Shown here one piece after another: positions 44,601-54,280 of a stretch of DNA of 64,000 bases. How positions within the stretch are numbered: the stretch's first letter is position 1; each line of letters opens with the position of its first letter. The position numbers and the translations under genes are program-made. The notes beneath the pieces were generated by a model, which was not told the origin of the DNA, made no database searches, and saw nothing but the letters and a program-made list of their open reading frames with translations. The stretch covers positions 397,091-461,090 of the forward strand of contig MEHQ01003762.1 in the NCBI GenBank assembly GCA_008828725.1. Direction: 5' to 3'. This DNA comes from Saccharina japonica. Lineage: Eukaryota; Sar; Phaeophyceae; Laminariales; Laminariaceae.

Positions 44601-45788
44601 ATCATGCAAGCAGAGGCTCTCGCGAGGCACACACGGTCACGCCTACAAAACACGTCGACGACTTATCTCAGGGACATAACGGGAAACGACCGGCAGGTAA
44701 AATCACTGGGACTGGTTGTTTCTCTTTTATGTATGTACGTACCCTTGGGGATCGGCATGCTCTCATACTCTACCGCCTGTAGACTAATGGTGTACCGGTA
44801 CCTGGTATAGAATACCGGTGGCACCATGACCAGGACGACTAAAATGTGATGCAGAGAGCACGAAATACCGGTACAGCACTACGTACCAGGTATGTATACT
44901 GGTACGTCCGTAACACTATCCGATGCTTGACACCGAAGCAAGCGCGAACGATGTAACGGTACCAAACCATGCAGACAACAGCAGTTACGTACAGTAGGTA
45001 GTTAACACCGATTCCGACGCTCAGGCCCTGGTGCAGCGAAAGAAAGGACGGACACAGCAGTGTGTACTCGTACATACCTTCCGTACAACATACGAGTAAC
45101 GCCTTCGGAGAAAGAGTATGCTATACCAGAAACCCCCCAAGAGTCGACAAGGTCTCATGGTTGTAGGTTGTGGGTGTGGACTATATGGGTAGACTATGCC
45201 ACGAGCACACCAGCGGCGGCCGCATGCACTACGAGTACGGGCATCGATAGGTGCACTCGTCAGTGGGCCCAGGAGCCACCCATCGTTCATCCAAGTCGAG
45301 TTCCACACCGCCATCGAAGCACCCGCCTCTAGAACCGAGCAGCTGCATTCGCAATCGATGCCTCGCCTGCTATCCTGTCGTCTACGCGCACATGTCAACG
45401 CAAAAGCACCACAACAGTGTCACACGCGAGGTGCACGCGAAGCATCCATACTCCGAGCAAGGAGGGGCAGCTGCGAGTCGTGAGCTCCTTCGTTGCTCTA
45501 ACCAATGACTACGAGTACTCTTAATAATACCAGGTAATGTATACCCACAGGAGCATTTGGGAAACCAGAAACAGAAGAAGCAATGCACGGACGCGCACCT
45601 TGATCGTCGACGTTCCCGACGAACAGCGTCCTCCCCTTGGCGATCACTGCCTCTCCGCTGTCGCCCCCCTCCGAGGAACGGGTGGCCTTGAAGACGCCAC
45701 GGTGTTCCTTGAGGTGCACATGTCTGAACCCAGTGCCGCCTTCAAGGCTTTGGGGCACCACCCGGTACCCCTTTGCTAGGACCACCAT
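38561..45788 (-). CDS. RRP7: RRP7 ribosomal RNA-processing protein (complete, 6 exons)
   Basis: Minus-strand exons 45599-45788, 43512-43680, 41486-41680, 40754-40838, 39510-39743 and 38561-38668. All have GT-AG borders, phases agree at every junction, and the sum is 326 codons plus TAA. RRP7 is a nucleolar assembly factor of the small-subunit processome (UTP-C/CURI complex in yeast). Features in order: the N-terminal GYRVVPQSL segment typical of RRP7; RTLFVGNV, the first strand of its RRM-like fold; KTIEKRLRRALSQCGDIVHV; an ARFAHVCFSSTKGVQQALAL block matching the second RNP-like strand and helix; an acidic, low-complexity insert (GEGQEDEEGEEHSGGG) that makes the linker longer than usual; AEVDSALQGFEQEEAAEIAE; DDDGFVTVTYKRKRG; and the family's diagnostic tail ELTDFYRFQ...LRSKFEQDK...RKFRPF. 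The start chosen is the ATG at 45786-45788, just upstream of the conserved segment. A longer in-frame extension to 45911 is less likely. Introns of 0.8-1.9 kb hold SINEs and MITEs. Confidence 0.93.
39510..39743 (-). CDS. RRP7: RRP7 exon 5
   Basis: Acceptor TTTTCAG, donor GTACGT, 78 codons, phase 0. Encodes AEVDSALQGF through DDDGFVTVT to ELTDFYRFQ. Confidence 0.93.
40531..40616. mobile_element. MITE, TTAA-ended, diverged copy in RRP7 intron
   Basis: AACCCATTCAGAACTGAAAA left arm, CTCTAATTCCAAGTAGTTTG core and GGTTCTTAGGGGGTT right arm. A further fragment lies at 41790-41840 (CACTAATTCCAAGTAATTTG). Confidence 0.55.
40754..40838 (-). CDS. RRP7: RRP7 exon 4
   Basis: Acceptor TTTTGAAG, donor GTAAGG. 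Encodes DENGDETCGYAALIQRHRRS and FPPRQALQ. The acceptor is pyrimidine-poor, but it is the only one that keeps frame on both sides. Confidence 0.75.
41486..41680 (-). CDS. RRP7: RRP7 exon 3
   Basis: Acceptor TTCCCACAG, donor GTAAAA. Encodes FSSTKGVQQALALEEL and the acidic insert. Phase 2 at both ends. Confidence 0.9.
42434..42624 (+). repeat. Dispersed ~190-bp repeat, copy 1 (RRP7 intron 2)
   Basis: TTCCTATAATGTAGAACG, CGACTCTCAGCGGCCGCTTA, GAGGGGTTGCGACACCGACC and CTCTGACACTAAGGAGCTAT occur in the same order at 44226-44424, with over 90% identity by eye. The GC-rich, hairpin-prone core (AGCGGCCGCTTAGGGCTAAC) stands out against AT-rich flanks. Family unknown. Confidence 0.85.
42805..43085 (+). 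mobile_element. tRNA-derived SINE, full-length copy
   Basis: The head has pol III promoter boxes: A box TGGTCTAACTGG (42819-42830) and B box GGTTCGATTC (42863-42872), 32 bp apart. The body shares AAGAAAGTGCTGAAATCTTC, TCGCGATAAAAATGCAAGGC and AAGAACCGTAGTGGGGGAGG with the copies at 46724 and 20297. It ends AATGGGATGGAC plus a 15-A tail. Inserted in RRP7 intron 2, opposite to the gene. The head does not fold as a functional tRNA. Confidence 0.85.
43254..43360. mobile_element. MITE, GGGGACCATAGT family copy in RRP7 intron 2
   Basis: GTGGACCATAGTGAGTAGGG left end, AAAAAACCTATATAATATG core and GTCCGGTTTACTATGGCCCT right end. Confidence 0.65.
43512..43680 (-). CDS. RRP7: RRP7 exon 2
   Basis: Acceptor GGCTTGCAG, donor GTGCGT. 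Encodes GGHLCRKTIEKRLRRALSQC to ARFAHV. Enters in phase 1 and leaves in phase 2. Confidence 0.9.
44226..44424 (+). repeat. Dispersed ~190-bp repeat, copy 2 (RRP7 intron 1)
   Basis: Same ordered blocks as 42434-42624, same orientation, ending in AAGGAGCTATTTACTATTTA. Confidence 0.85.
45599..45788 (-). CDS. RRP7: RRP7 exon 1
   Basis: 63 codons plus one base. Encodes the start to RTLFVGNVDDQ. Donor GTGCGC. Confidence 0.9.
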
Positions 45789-46723
45789 CGAAGATGTGTG
45801 GGCTTGGGCCAGGCCTTGGGCCGCACTCGAGCAGCGATAGGAAGAAGACGTGTAGAGAATACGCAGTGTCTTGAGACTAGAGGGTAGACGACTCTGTGTC
45901 CTTCGAGGCACTCACTGGTCTACGGTGCACTGCGCACAGCTTAGATGAACTCGGGGGATTTTTCTAGGTACGCCCGCTCAAAACCGCCTTCCATAACATC
46001 GAAACCCCTCATTTGCCTCTCGGGGGATAATATCGACGATACAACGCAGAACCGCCGGACCGGAGGGCAGCCGAGGACATCTGGTGCGTAACCCTCTCTG
46101 AGACTATTGTCGTTTAAAGCTTCAGTTGTTCGATTTCGGGCGGCGTTGATTTTGCCCCCGTCGTTGTTTCTGTGGATCCTGCATCTCTTTGTGATTTCTC
46201 ATTTGCCGTCCACACGGTGTTGCGACCCCCTCTTACGGGACGGAGGGAACAAACGCTGCGCTAGTCGTGAGGCTGCCGGGTGCGCCGCCCGGCAATCCTT
46301 GCTGTACCCCTTCATACCCCGCGTCTTGCTGCTGTCTGTGCATGTGTACGTCCCAGTTGTTTCCACATCGCGGGTAATGGCGCTTGGATTTTGTGTAGTT
46401 CTGTAGTGTGGTATTCGTACCAGCCCACGACCCTTCCCCCTTTTGCTCGAGAATTTGACGATTTTTACAAACAGCATCGGCCGCACGAAGCAAAGCGGGC
46501 TTCTCGCTATTCTCTATGAACCAGTATATACCAGCAGTAGATTGGGGGATGGTGCTGCTTACCGGCATAATAAGGCAGGACCACTTCAGAGCAAGGAGGT
46601 GTGCGGCATCTATGACACGCAACACGCCTGTAGCACGGACGATCGTACAGCAGCAATATGTCGTATATACGTTGACAGTTTGCATTCAACGACGGATGGC
46701 AGACAGTATTAATATTAATAATA
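45789..46723. other. Region upstream of RRP7
   Basis: Would contain the RRP7 promoter and 5' UTR (minus strand). I see no defined core element and no divergent gene. Confidence 0.4.
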
Positions 46724-47079
46724 GCCGGTCGCCCCGGTAGAGTAGTGGTCAGCTTCAAAGACCACTATCATTGGTACCCAAGATCGAATCCCACCGTGGT
46801 GAGAGATTTTGTCTTTATTTGAAAAAATAAAAAGGAACCAATTGCTGAGAGCGCCTTCGTGGCGTGGGTAGGCGGAATCCGACGCAAGTCGACGAGGGAA
46901 GAAAGTGCTGAAATCTTCTCGCGATAAAAATGCAAGGCAAGAACCGTAGTGGGGGAGGAGGGAGAAGAGCCTACTTTGTGACCCCGGATCTGAGTTACGA
47001 CTATTAGGAAGGAGAGAGAAAGGAAGGGCGAAGATAATAAATGGGATGGAGAAAAAAAAAAAAAGAAAAAGAAAAAAAA
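46724..47079 (+). mobile_element. tRNA-derived SINE, second copy
   Basis: Head GCCGGTCGCCCCGGTAGAGT with A box TAGAGTAGTGG and B box GATCGAATCC. The body matches 42805-43085 and continues through GACCCCGGATCTGAGTTACG, a segment missing from that copy but present at 20297. A-rich tail 47051-47079. Confidence 0.85.
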
Positions 47080-48040
47080 GTAAAGAGCACACTTCTCATG
47101 TACCGGTCTGTACGTAAATATAAAGACCGCTTTATTTTTTCTATGAAAACGAGTACGTAGTCAAGGTACGAGTAGTCCTTATTTTTGTGGCAGTAACCTG
47201 CTGAGCTTGAGCAAACATTTCGATGCTACTACGTACTGTACTGCAGCATGCCCCCCCCCCCAGCCACCCTGTTCGTGAGTTAGCTGTAAGTCGGTTGGTT
47301 TGCTGGCTTCACGTCAGAGTTCAAACTGTCTACCAGGTAACTGTTCATTGTTACTATTAATAGATTCCTGTACGTATGGTCAAATTGGTACCCTCGGACC
47401 ACGTGCGGGAGGGACATCAGCGGTGAGGACAATGTCTTCTATTAATACCTACGTGGCAGCATTGTCTTACAGCAGCAGCCGCAGCACAGCAGCAGCCAAC
47501 GTAGAGATATCATATGATACCATTCACCATTCCGTCGCATTGTGTTGGGCCGGTTTGGACTGTTGTGTTAAGCAGCACAGCAGTAGCAACGACAGCGGGG
47601 TGGTGGGTATATTGTTTTTCGTACAAGCAGCAGGGTGCTGTATATGCCGAATCAAAGGTCGCCACAGCAGCAGTAGCAGCAGCAGTCCAGCATCGCAGCA
47701 GTACCAGCATTAGCGAGCGTAGTCTGAGGTCTGAGATACTTGATTGAGTACATAGCGAAGTAGCCAATGGACTGACTTCGTCTTGCATCAAAGCAAACAC
47801 ACCAGTCGGTACCAAGACGCAGAGCTCCGCACATTCCCGCAAAGCGCAAAGCAACTACGAGTACTACTGACTAGTATTTGGAACCCCTTGACAGCGACCA
47901 AAACAACGACCACTGCTGTGGTACTATCAACCGTGTAGGAGCAGCGTCAGCGCCCAGCAGCACGGGTGGGCTGATGATGCGCCCGTGCCGTACAACTCCT
48001 TGCATTGTAACTCGGACACTGAATTGTACTATTAATACTA
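47080..48040. other. Unassigned stretch
   Basis: CAG-rich segments (47460-47500, 47660-47710) and several TACCAGGTA and TATTAATA palindromes. No supported gene on either strand. Confidence 0.4.
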
Positions 48041-48146
48041 CGGGGGACCATAGTAAATACAGAGTAGGACCTATGGTAGATACTAAAATCTATATATTTG
48101 CCTAGTCAACAATAGTTGGTTCTGTTTACTACAGTATGGCCCCCCG
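48041..48146. mobile_element. MITE, GGGGACCATAGT family copy
   Basis: CGGGGGACCATAGTAAATAC left end and GGTTCTGTTTACTACAGTAT then GGCCCCCCG right end. Confidence 0.7.
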
Positions 48147-48357
48147 TGATATATACCCCCCAATACGCAGCGGCCTTTGCTGCACGAGTAGTCATCAGTC
48201 ATTTGTTCTCCCTTAAGTCCGAGAAAGGTTAGTGTCTCAGTGACTAGTGACTGCTGTAATGCCTACTGGTAGGGTGGCAACTCCCTAGGCGGCGACGTGT
48301 ATTGCTGTAGTCAGCACACTCACAGCCAGCTTACAATCCAATCCCATAATGTATTCA

Positions 48358-48480
48358 TGGGGGACCGTAAAACAATAGGGACCAAATATTGTTATAATAA
48401 TACAAAATAGGGGAAAAAAATAGTTTTTTGGTCTGTACCGTAGGTCCTATTTCCTACCAGGTATTTCCTATGGTCCCCCG
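48358..48480. mobile_element. MITE, GGGGACCATAGT family copy at the U2AF35 5' region
   Basis: Full copy just upstream of the first coding exon. Its right arm carries an extra TACCAGGTA palindrome with repeated ATTTCCTA. The left-truncated duplicate is at 54052-54163. Confidence 0.7.
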
Positions 48481-48597
48481 GAATAGCACGAGGCTGTTAT
48501 TCCGTGTGGCCCTCACAACAACATCTGAAAAAAAAAAAATCTCTCTCTCTCTCACTCGCTGCGTGTTTTGTGATGGTCCCTGCTTTCCAAACCGCAG

Positions 48598-48792
48598 GCA
48601 AATCTTACATGTCTTACTACGGTAGTGGTGGTGGCGGCGGCGGTGGCGGCGGTGGCGGTGGAGGGTATGGAGGCGGTGGTGGGTATGGAGGGGGAGGGGG
48701 GGGGGGGGGGGAGGAGGGCCAAGGGGGGGGGGCATGAGCATGTACGGAGGAGGAGGGGACGGAGGTGGCATGGACCGCAACCCTCGTGACAG
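48598..48792 (+). CDS. U2AF1: U2AF35 glycine-rich first coding exon (copy A)
   Basis: Acceptor AAACCGCAG, donor GTGATT, leaving in phase 2 and joining exon 2 in frame (MDRNPRDR + [10 protein letters not shown]). It encodes [10 protein letters not shown], a long Gly/Tyr run, and [20 protein letters not shown]. The two parts are in different frames because of the G-run length (48700-48732), so either the run is miscounted or translation starts at ATG 48734 or in exon 2 (49906). Copy B at 54281-54475 is identical. Animal U2AF35 starts directly with MAEYLASIFGTEKDK, so a Gly-rich N-terminal extension would be lineage-specific. Confidence 0.5.
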
Positions 48793-51700
48793 GTGATTTG
48801 TTGTTGTTGTTGTTGTTGTTGTTTTTGTTTTTTTTTGTCGTCCGGCGGAATGGTAAACATTTTCGAGCTGCATGTTCGTTTTCGGGGCTAAACTGCCCGT
48901 GTTGGTGTTGGTGCTTGGGTTGGTGTTGGTGTTGGTGTCGTCGTTGGTGTTGGCGTTGGTGTTGGTGTCGTCGTTGGTGTTGGCGTTGGTGTTGGTGTTG
49001 GTGTTAGTTGTTAGTATTGGCGTTGGTGTTGTTCCTGGCGTTGGTGTTGGCATTTTTCATGTATTGGTGGGCGTTGGTATTGGTTGCACAGGCGGAAGCA
49101 CTTTGGTCTATATATATCATATGGGTGATACTGCCGTCACTGGGTGGTAAATTTTATATTTTTTTCGTGCCCGTGGTGGTGAATGCCTGCTGGAAGCTTA
49201 ACCTTTGGTGTACGCCACTCGAAGGAAATCTAAGAGAAAAGATAAAAAATAAAACATTTCCGTCGAGAGTATCACCAATTTGTCTCAAAATAGAAGACAC
49301 CTTTTCTCATTACCTTTTTGTACAAACGGTCCTTGTATTTCGGGACATGGTGGTATTCGTTTCACTTTTTGCTTTGTGCGTATATTTTGTACCGGGATGT
49401 GTTACGTAGGGCTCCACGGTTAGCGGCGGTGGGATGCTTCGATGTTGTAGGCTTCGATCGAATCATCGGGCGACACGCTACACGCCAGCCGATTATACGT
49501 GTGGGGTTCTTGATTTTGTTGTCCCTGAAGCGTTTCTGTTGTCGCCCGGAGAACCCCCCCCTCTTGAATATATCAACCTATCAATCCATCAACTTACGGA
49601 CCAACCCATCAATCAATCCGTCAATTTATCAACCTTTGGAGCCATCTTTGAATTAAGCAGTCCTTGAACCGATCAATCAACCCACCAGTCTACGAATTAG
49701 TCCATCAACCCCGTCAATCGATCCACGAGTCAATGCATCAATACACCCCATCCACGAACGGCAAGTGCTGTCAATCTGCCACACTATCCCCTCCACAAGA
49801 CAGCCGCAAAATACAACGTCTCGAAACGTCACCAATTCCGCCGCTCCTCCCTCTTACCACCTTTTACAACCCCCCCCCCCCCTTCTATGCATGAACAGGA
49901 ACGGCATGTCTGGAGCGGCCAGGGGAGGCGCCGAGCATTTAGCGCGCATTCACGGCACAGAGGAGGACAAGGTGAGTTTCGAGGTTGCGCGGGAAGGAGG
50001 GCGGATGGGGGGGGGGGTGGGATGTTTTTCGGTTCGAGGAGGTGTGATGGTACCCAGCCCAGCCCGCACATTGGACCTCTTAGCCGCAAATATGGGGAAT
50101 GATGGCACATCGCGAAAAAAAATGAGCCGCGGTCACTGCTTTTTTGTCCTAAATTGTCGCCACTTAAACGTACCTGGTGTACTAGTTACGTATTGGCAAG
50201 GATCGGTCACGGCATTTCGTTTTAAGTCGCCGTCATCTCACACTATTAACTGCCGTCGCTCCCCATCTTTACTTGGCGACGGTACAGCAACTAAGGACCC
50301 GTGTATAGCAGTAACAAAAAGGGGGGGCGTTGTTTTGTGGGCAAATTATTACTTACAATAGTATTAATAGTGTTGAGACATGGAACAAGAATCGAGTGCG
50401 ATACGATTTCGATAAACAAAAACAAAAACACTCCGATACCATCTCTCTATAGCGTTGATGGGTTGAAGCTTTCGTTCAGTATCTGAGTGAGAAAGACGGG
50501 GGTGCCAGAGGGGATGGAGGGCAAAAACACGTTCGATACGATTGATCGAATGTTCGATATTTCGATATACCAACACTTTCGATGCGATATCCAACACACT
50601 ATTAGTATCGGTTTGAGCCTCTTTTGGCCTCTATATCTCTGGTTGTTTGTCTAGGTTTGTAGGGAGTTGTGGTCAGTCAAGGTGCCTGCTTTTTTTTGGC
50701 GCCACGACAGCAGTTCTGTGCGTTTGCTCACAATGATGCTTTTCGCGTTTTTTTTTTCCGCCATGTATTTATTGTTAGTGTTCCATTGATTGTTGTGTCG
50801 TTTTTGTTTATTGTGTTTCCTCACGGTGTTTCGTGTTTTGACTCTCATTGCTTTTTTGTTCGTGTTTTAAGTTCCGTTTCTTTTTTTACCATGTATTCAT
50901 TGTTGATGCATTGGTTGTTGTGTCGTTTGTTAATTTTGTTTCTCATTATCTGTGTTTTGACTCTCATTTGTTTTTTGTTATTCGCGTGTTTTTTCTTTCT
51001 TTATTTCTTTTTCTTGGTCACAGGTGAACTGCCCGTTTTTCTACAAGATTGGCGCGTGTCGGCACGGGGACAGGTGCTCTCGGCAGCACCACAAGCCCCC
51101 CTNACGGCACATCGCGAAAAAAAATGAGCCGCGGTCACTGCTTTTTTGTCCTAAATTGTCGCCACTAAAACGTACCTGGTGTAATAGTTACACCTATTGG
51201 CAAGGATCGGTCACGGCATTTCGTTTTAAGTCGCCGTCATCTCACACGATTAACTGCCGTCGCTCCCCATCTTTGCTTGGCGACGGTACAGCAACTAAGG
51301 ACCCGTGTATAGCAGTAAAAAAAGGGGGGGGCGTTGTTTTGTGGGCAAATTATAACTTACAATAGTATTAATAGTGTTGAGACATGGAACAAGAATCGAG
51401 TGCGATACGATTCCGATAAACAAAAAACAAAAAACTCCGATACCATCTCTCTATAGCGTTGATGGGTTGAAGCTTTCGTTCGGTATCTGAGTGAGAAATA
51501 CGGGGGTGCCAGAGGGGATGGAGGGCAAAAGCACGTTCGATACGATTGGTCGAATGTTCGATATTTCGATATACCAACACTTTCGATGCGATACCCAACA
51601 CACTATTAGTATCGGTTTGAGCCTCTTTTGGCCTCTGTATCTGTGGTTGTTTGTAGGGAGTTGTGGTCAGTCAAGGTGCCTGCTTTTTTTTGGCGCTACA

Positions 51701-53990
51701 ACAGCAGTTCTGTGCGTTTGCTCACAATGATGCTTTTCGCGTTTTTTTTCCCGCCATGTATTTATTGTTGGTGTTCCAATTGATTGTTGTGTCGTTTTTG
51801 TTTATTGTGTTTCCTCACGGTGTTTCGTGTTTTGACTCTCATTGCTTTTTTGTTCGTGTTTTATGTTCCGTTTCTTTTTTTACCATGCATTCATTGTTGA
51901 TGCATTGGTTGTTGTGTCGTTTGTTAATTGTGTTCCTCACGATGTTTTGTGTTTTGACTCTCATTTGTTTTTTTTTATTCGCGTGTTTTTTCTTTCTTTA
52001 CTTTTTTTCTTGGTCACAGGTGAACTGCCCGTTTTTCTACAAGATTGGCGCGTGTCGGCACGGGGACAGGTGCTCTCGGCAGCACCACAAGCCCCCCTTC
52101 AGCCAGACCATTCTCGTGCAGAATCTCTACCAAAACCCCATATCTGCGGTCATGGCCGCCGGAGGAGACCCGTCTCAGCTGCCCAAGGACCACGTGCAGG
52201 ACGACGTGAGCATTAATTGATGTGTCGATTGGTTGGTTGATGTGTCGATTGATTGATTGATTGATGTGTCGATTGATTGGTGTGTTGTTGTACGTATGCT
52301 ATATTGATTGGTTTGTTGATTGTGGGAAGCTTAACCTACGTTGGGAATCCACAGGGGACGCTATTCGAAATTCCCCGGGTTCGCGCCTGCGGCGTTTTCC
52401 AGCGTCCGATAGACAGCCTGGCACCTCCGGGAGATTTGCCTCTGGCTTGTGTTTTTACGATGATACCAGGTACCTGGTGCGAGGAATACGCGATAAGGCG
52501 TGCCTGGAAAACTCATATAGTCACCCCCTCGTTTTTTTCTTCTTGTTTAGTCGTTCCTTGTGATAATTAGCTGACCTATGGCATCGACGGTCTTACTACA
52601 TCCTTTCCTCATTGTGGATATTTTGAGTTTTGGTGGTTGATCTTGTTTTTTTTCTGTCTTTTATCTCGTTTGGCCCTTTTGCCCAGTTTGAGGACTTCTT
52701 CGAGGAGGTGTACCAGGAGCTCAGCAAGTTCGGAGAAATTTCCGAGATGAACGTCTGCGATAACCTCGGGGACCACCTCATCGGGAACGTCTATGTCAAG
52801 GTCAGCTCCGTTGCTGGGTTCTGTTTGATGTGTTTGTTGTCTTGAGCAGGGTACGTACAGGCATGAGAAAGTATCGACACTGCACATTTTGTTTCAAACC
52901 TATATACCGGGGGAGGGGTAGACTATAACCAAGTGCGTATATATGTACTCGTAAAAAAAAAGAAGAAAAACATTTTTTTTTTCATGCACAATAATCTCAT
53001 CCCACTGTTTTTTCTTGTTGCTGACCTTTTTAGGAGTGTGGGTCGCCTTTTACCCGACCCGACCCGACCCGAGAGGGTTGACCCGGCACGTGAGCATCCC
53101 TGTTTTTTTCGGCCAGCGATTCGCCTCTAGTGATCCGTCAGTTCCGATACTCTGTACTGTACTGTACTGTACTGTACTGTACTGTACTGTACTGTACTGT
53201 ACTGTACTGTACTGTACTGTACTGTACTGTACTGTACTGTACTGTTTTTTTTTGTTTTGTTTTGTACGTACATATTGTAGGCGTTTCCACACACAGGACA
53301 CTCGACACACTTGTTTGACGGGCTCGGGAGAGGATGCTACTTCCAAAGCTTTCACAATGTCGGACAGATAGATCATCTACAGATATATCATCTCCAGAAA
53401 AAGCATCCACAGATAGATCATCTACAGATATACCACCTAGATCCTAACCTGCCGTTGTTAAGATGCTGTGCAGGATCTGTCTATTAAAATAGTACAGATC
53501 CAATCTAGGAAACAAGTCCTACAGAGTAGATGACACAGATCAGGAACCATTATCTACCCTAACAGATCTAGACATTCTGGCTCTGGCTTGTTTGCTCTAC
53601 CGTTCAGAGTCTTCATCTCATTGTTCTTAAGGAACTTCAGCAGCTCTTCCCCGTTCTTATTCTTAGTTACTTCCCCATACTGTCCAATGTTATCGTTCGG
53701 TTTGCTTGCCCTCCCAATTCTTGAGTTAAAATCTCCGACTAGTACTACTTCTCCTTGTCTTTTACCCTTATAGGACTGGAGTCCCGTTTTGGGGACAAAT
53801 CACTTGTAATTAGAGTGGATTGTCCCCAAAACGGGTCTGCAGTCCCGCAAGGGTTAAGTGGGAATGGATTATCTGCCCGGTGTTGAATAAGAATCTTCCA
53901 AACAAGGGGAAGGTCTCACCCACAGCCCCCCTCATTCCCACCCCTGGCCTATGCTTGCCTGTGGTTGTGTTTGGCGTCCCGTATTGACAG
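48598..53990 (+). CDS. U2AF1: U2AF35, redundant copy A exons 1-4
   Basis: Copy A exons: 48598-48792, 49899-49971, 52020-52205 (intact exon 3, 62 codons), 52687-52800, and a truncated exon 5 starting at 53991 and cut at 54050. An extra partial exon 3 (51024-51102) ends at the N at 51103. Same protein segment as copy B. Exon 3 here is in frame, whereas copy B has a one-base deletion in the CSRQHHKPP part. It is cut by assembly joins, so this is not an independent gene. Confidence 0.85.
48893..49068. repeat. (TTGGTG)n imperfect repeat in U2AF35 intron 1
   Basis: TTGGTGTTGGTG/TTGGCG units, duplicated at 54577-54751. The Asn/Thr-rich minus-strand frame across it is an artefact. Confidence 0.9.
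49560..49760. repeat. Imperfect CATCAATC repeat in U2AF35 intron 1
   Basis: CATCAATC/CAACC words in near-tandem order, duplicated at 55245-55445. A similar CATCAAACATCAAGT array lies at 61325-61745. Confidence 0.8.
53153..53244. repeat. (TACTG)n microsatellite, long allele
   Basis: About 18 units. The matching site in copy B (57844-57860) has only about three. Confidence 0.95.
53761..53857. mobile_element. MITE, TTAA-ended, copy in U2AF35 intron 4 (copy A)
   Basis: ACCCTTATAGGACTGGAGTC, CCGTTTTGGGGACAAA, then TTGTCCCCAAAACGGG and AAGGGTTAA. Duplicated at 58375-58472. Confidence 0.7.
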
Positions 53991-54280
53991 TTCATGGACG
54001 AGGAGGACGCCGACTCAGCGCTGAAAGGACTCATGGGCAGGTGGTACGCGNAAAACAATAGGGACCAAATATTGTTATAATAATACAAAATAGGGGAAAA
54101 AAATAGTTTTTTGGTCTGTACCGTAGGTCCTATTTCCTACCAGGTATTTCCTATGGTCCCCCGGAATAGCACGAGGCTGTTATTCCGTGTGGCCCTCACA
54201 ACAACATCTGAAAAAAAAAAAATCTCTCTCTCTCTCACTCGCTGCGTGTTTTGTGATGGTCCCTGCTTTCCAAACCGCAG

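Larger units (their letters stand above)
48369..54050. repeat. Large direct duplication, copy A (U2AF35 5' half)
   Basis: 48369 onward matches 54052 onward almost base for base to 54050 = 58665, where copy A is cut inside exon 5 by a single N (54051). Copy A also contains an extra ~1-kb block: 50102-51102 and 51104-52098 are near-identical to each other and to 55786-56775, joined by a single N at 51103. A TACTG microsatellite differs strongly in length between A (53153-53244) and B (57844-57860). Probably unmerged haplotype sequence. Confidence 0.9.

Noticed and set aside
48454-49053. 199-residue minus-strand frame rich in Asn/Thr and Pro (also at 54137-54736)
   Set aside because: It is the complement of the TTGGTG repeat and of the Gly-rich U2AF35 exon, with no domain of its own.
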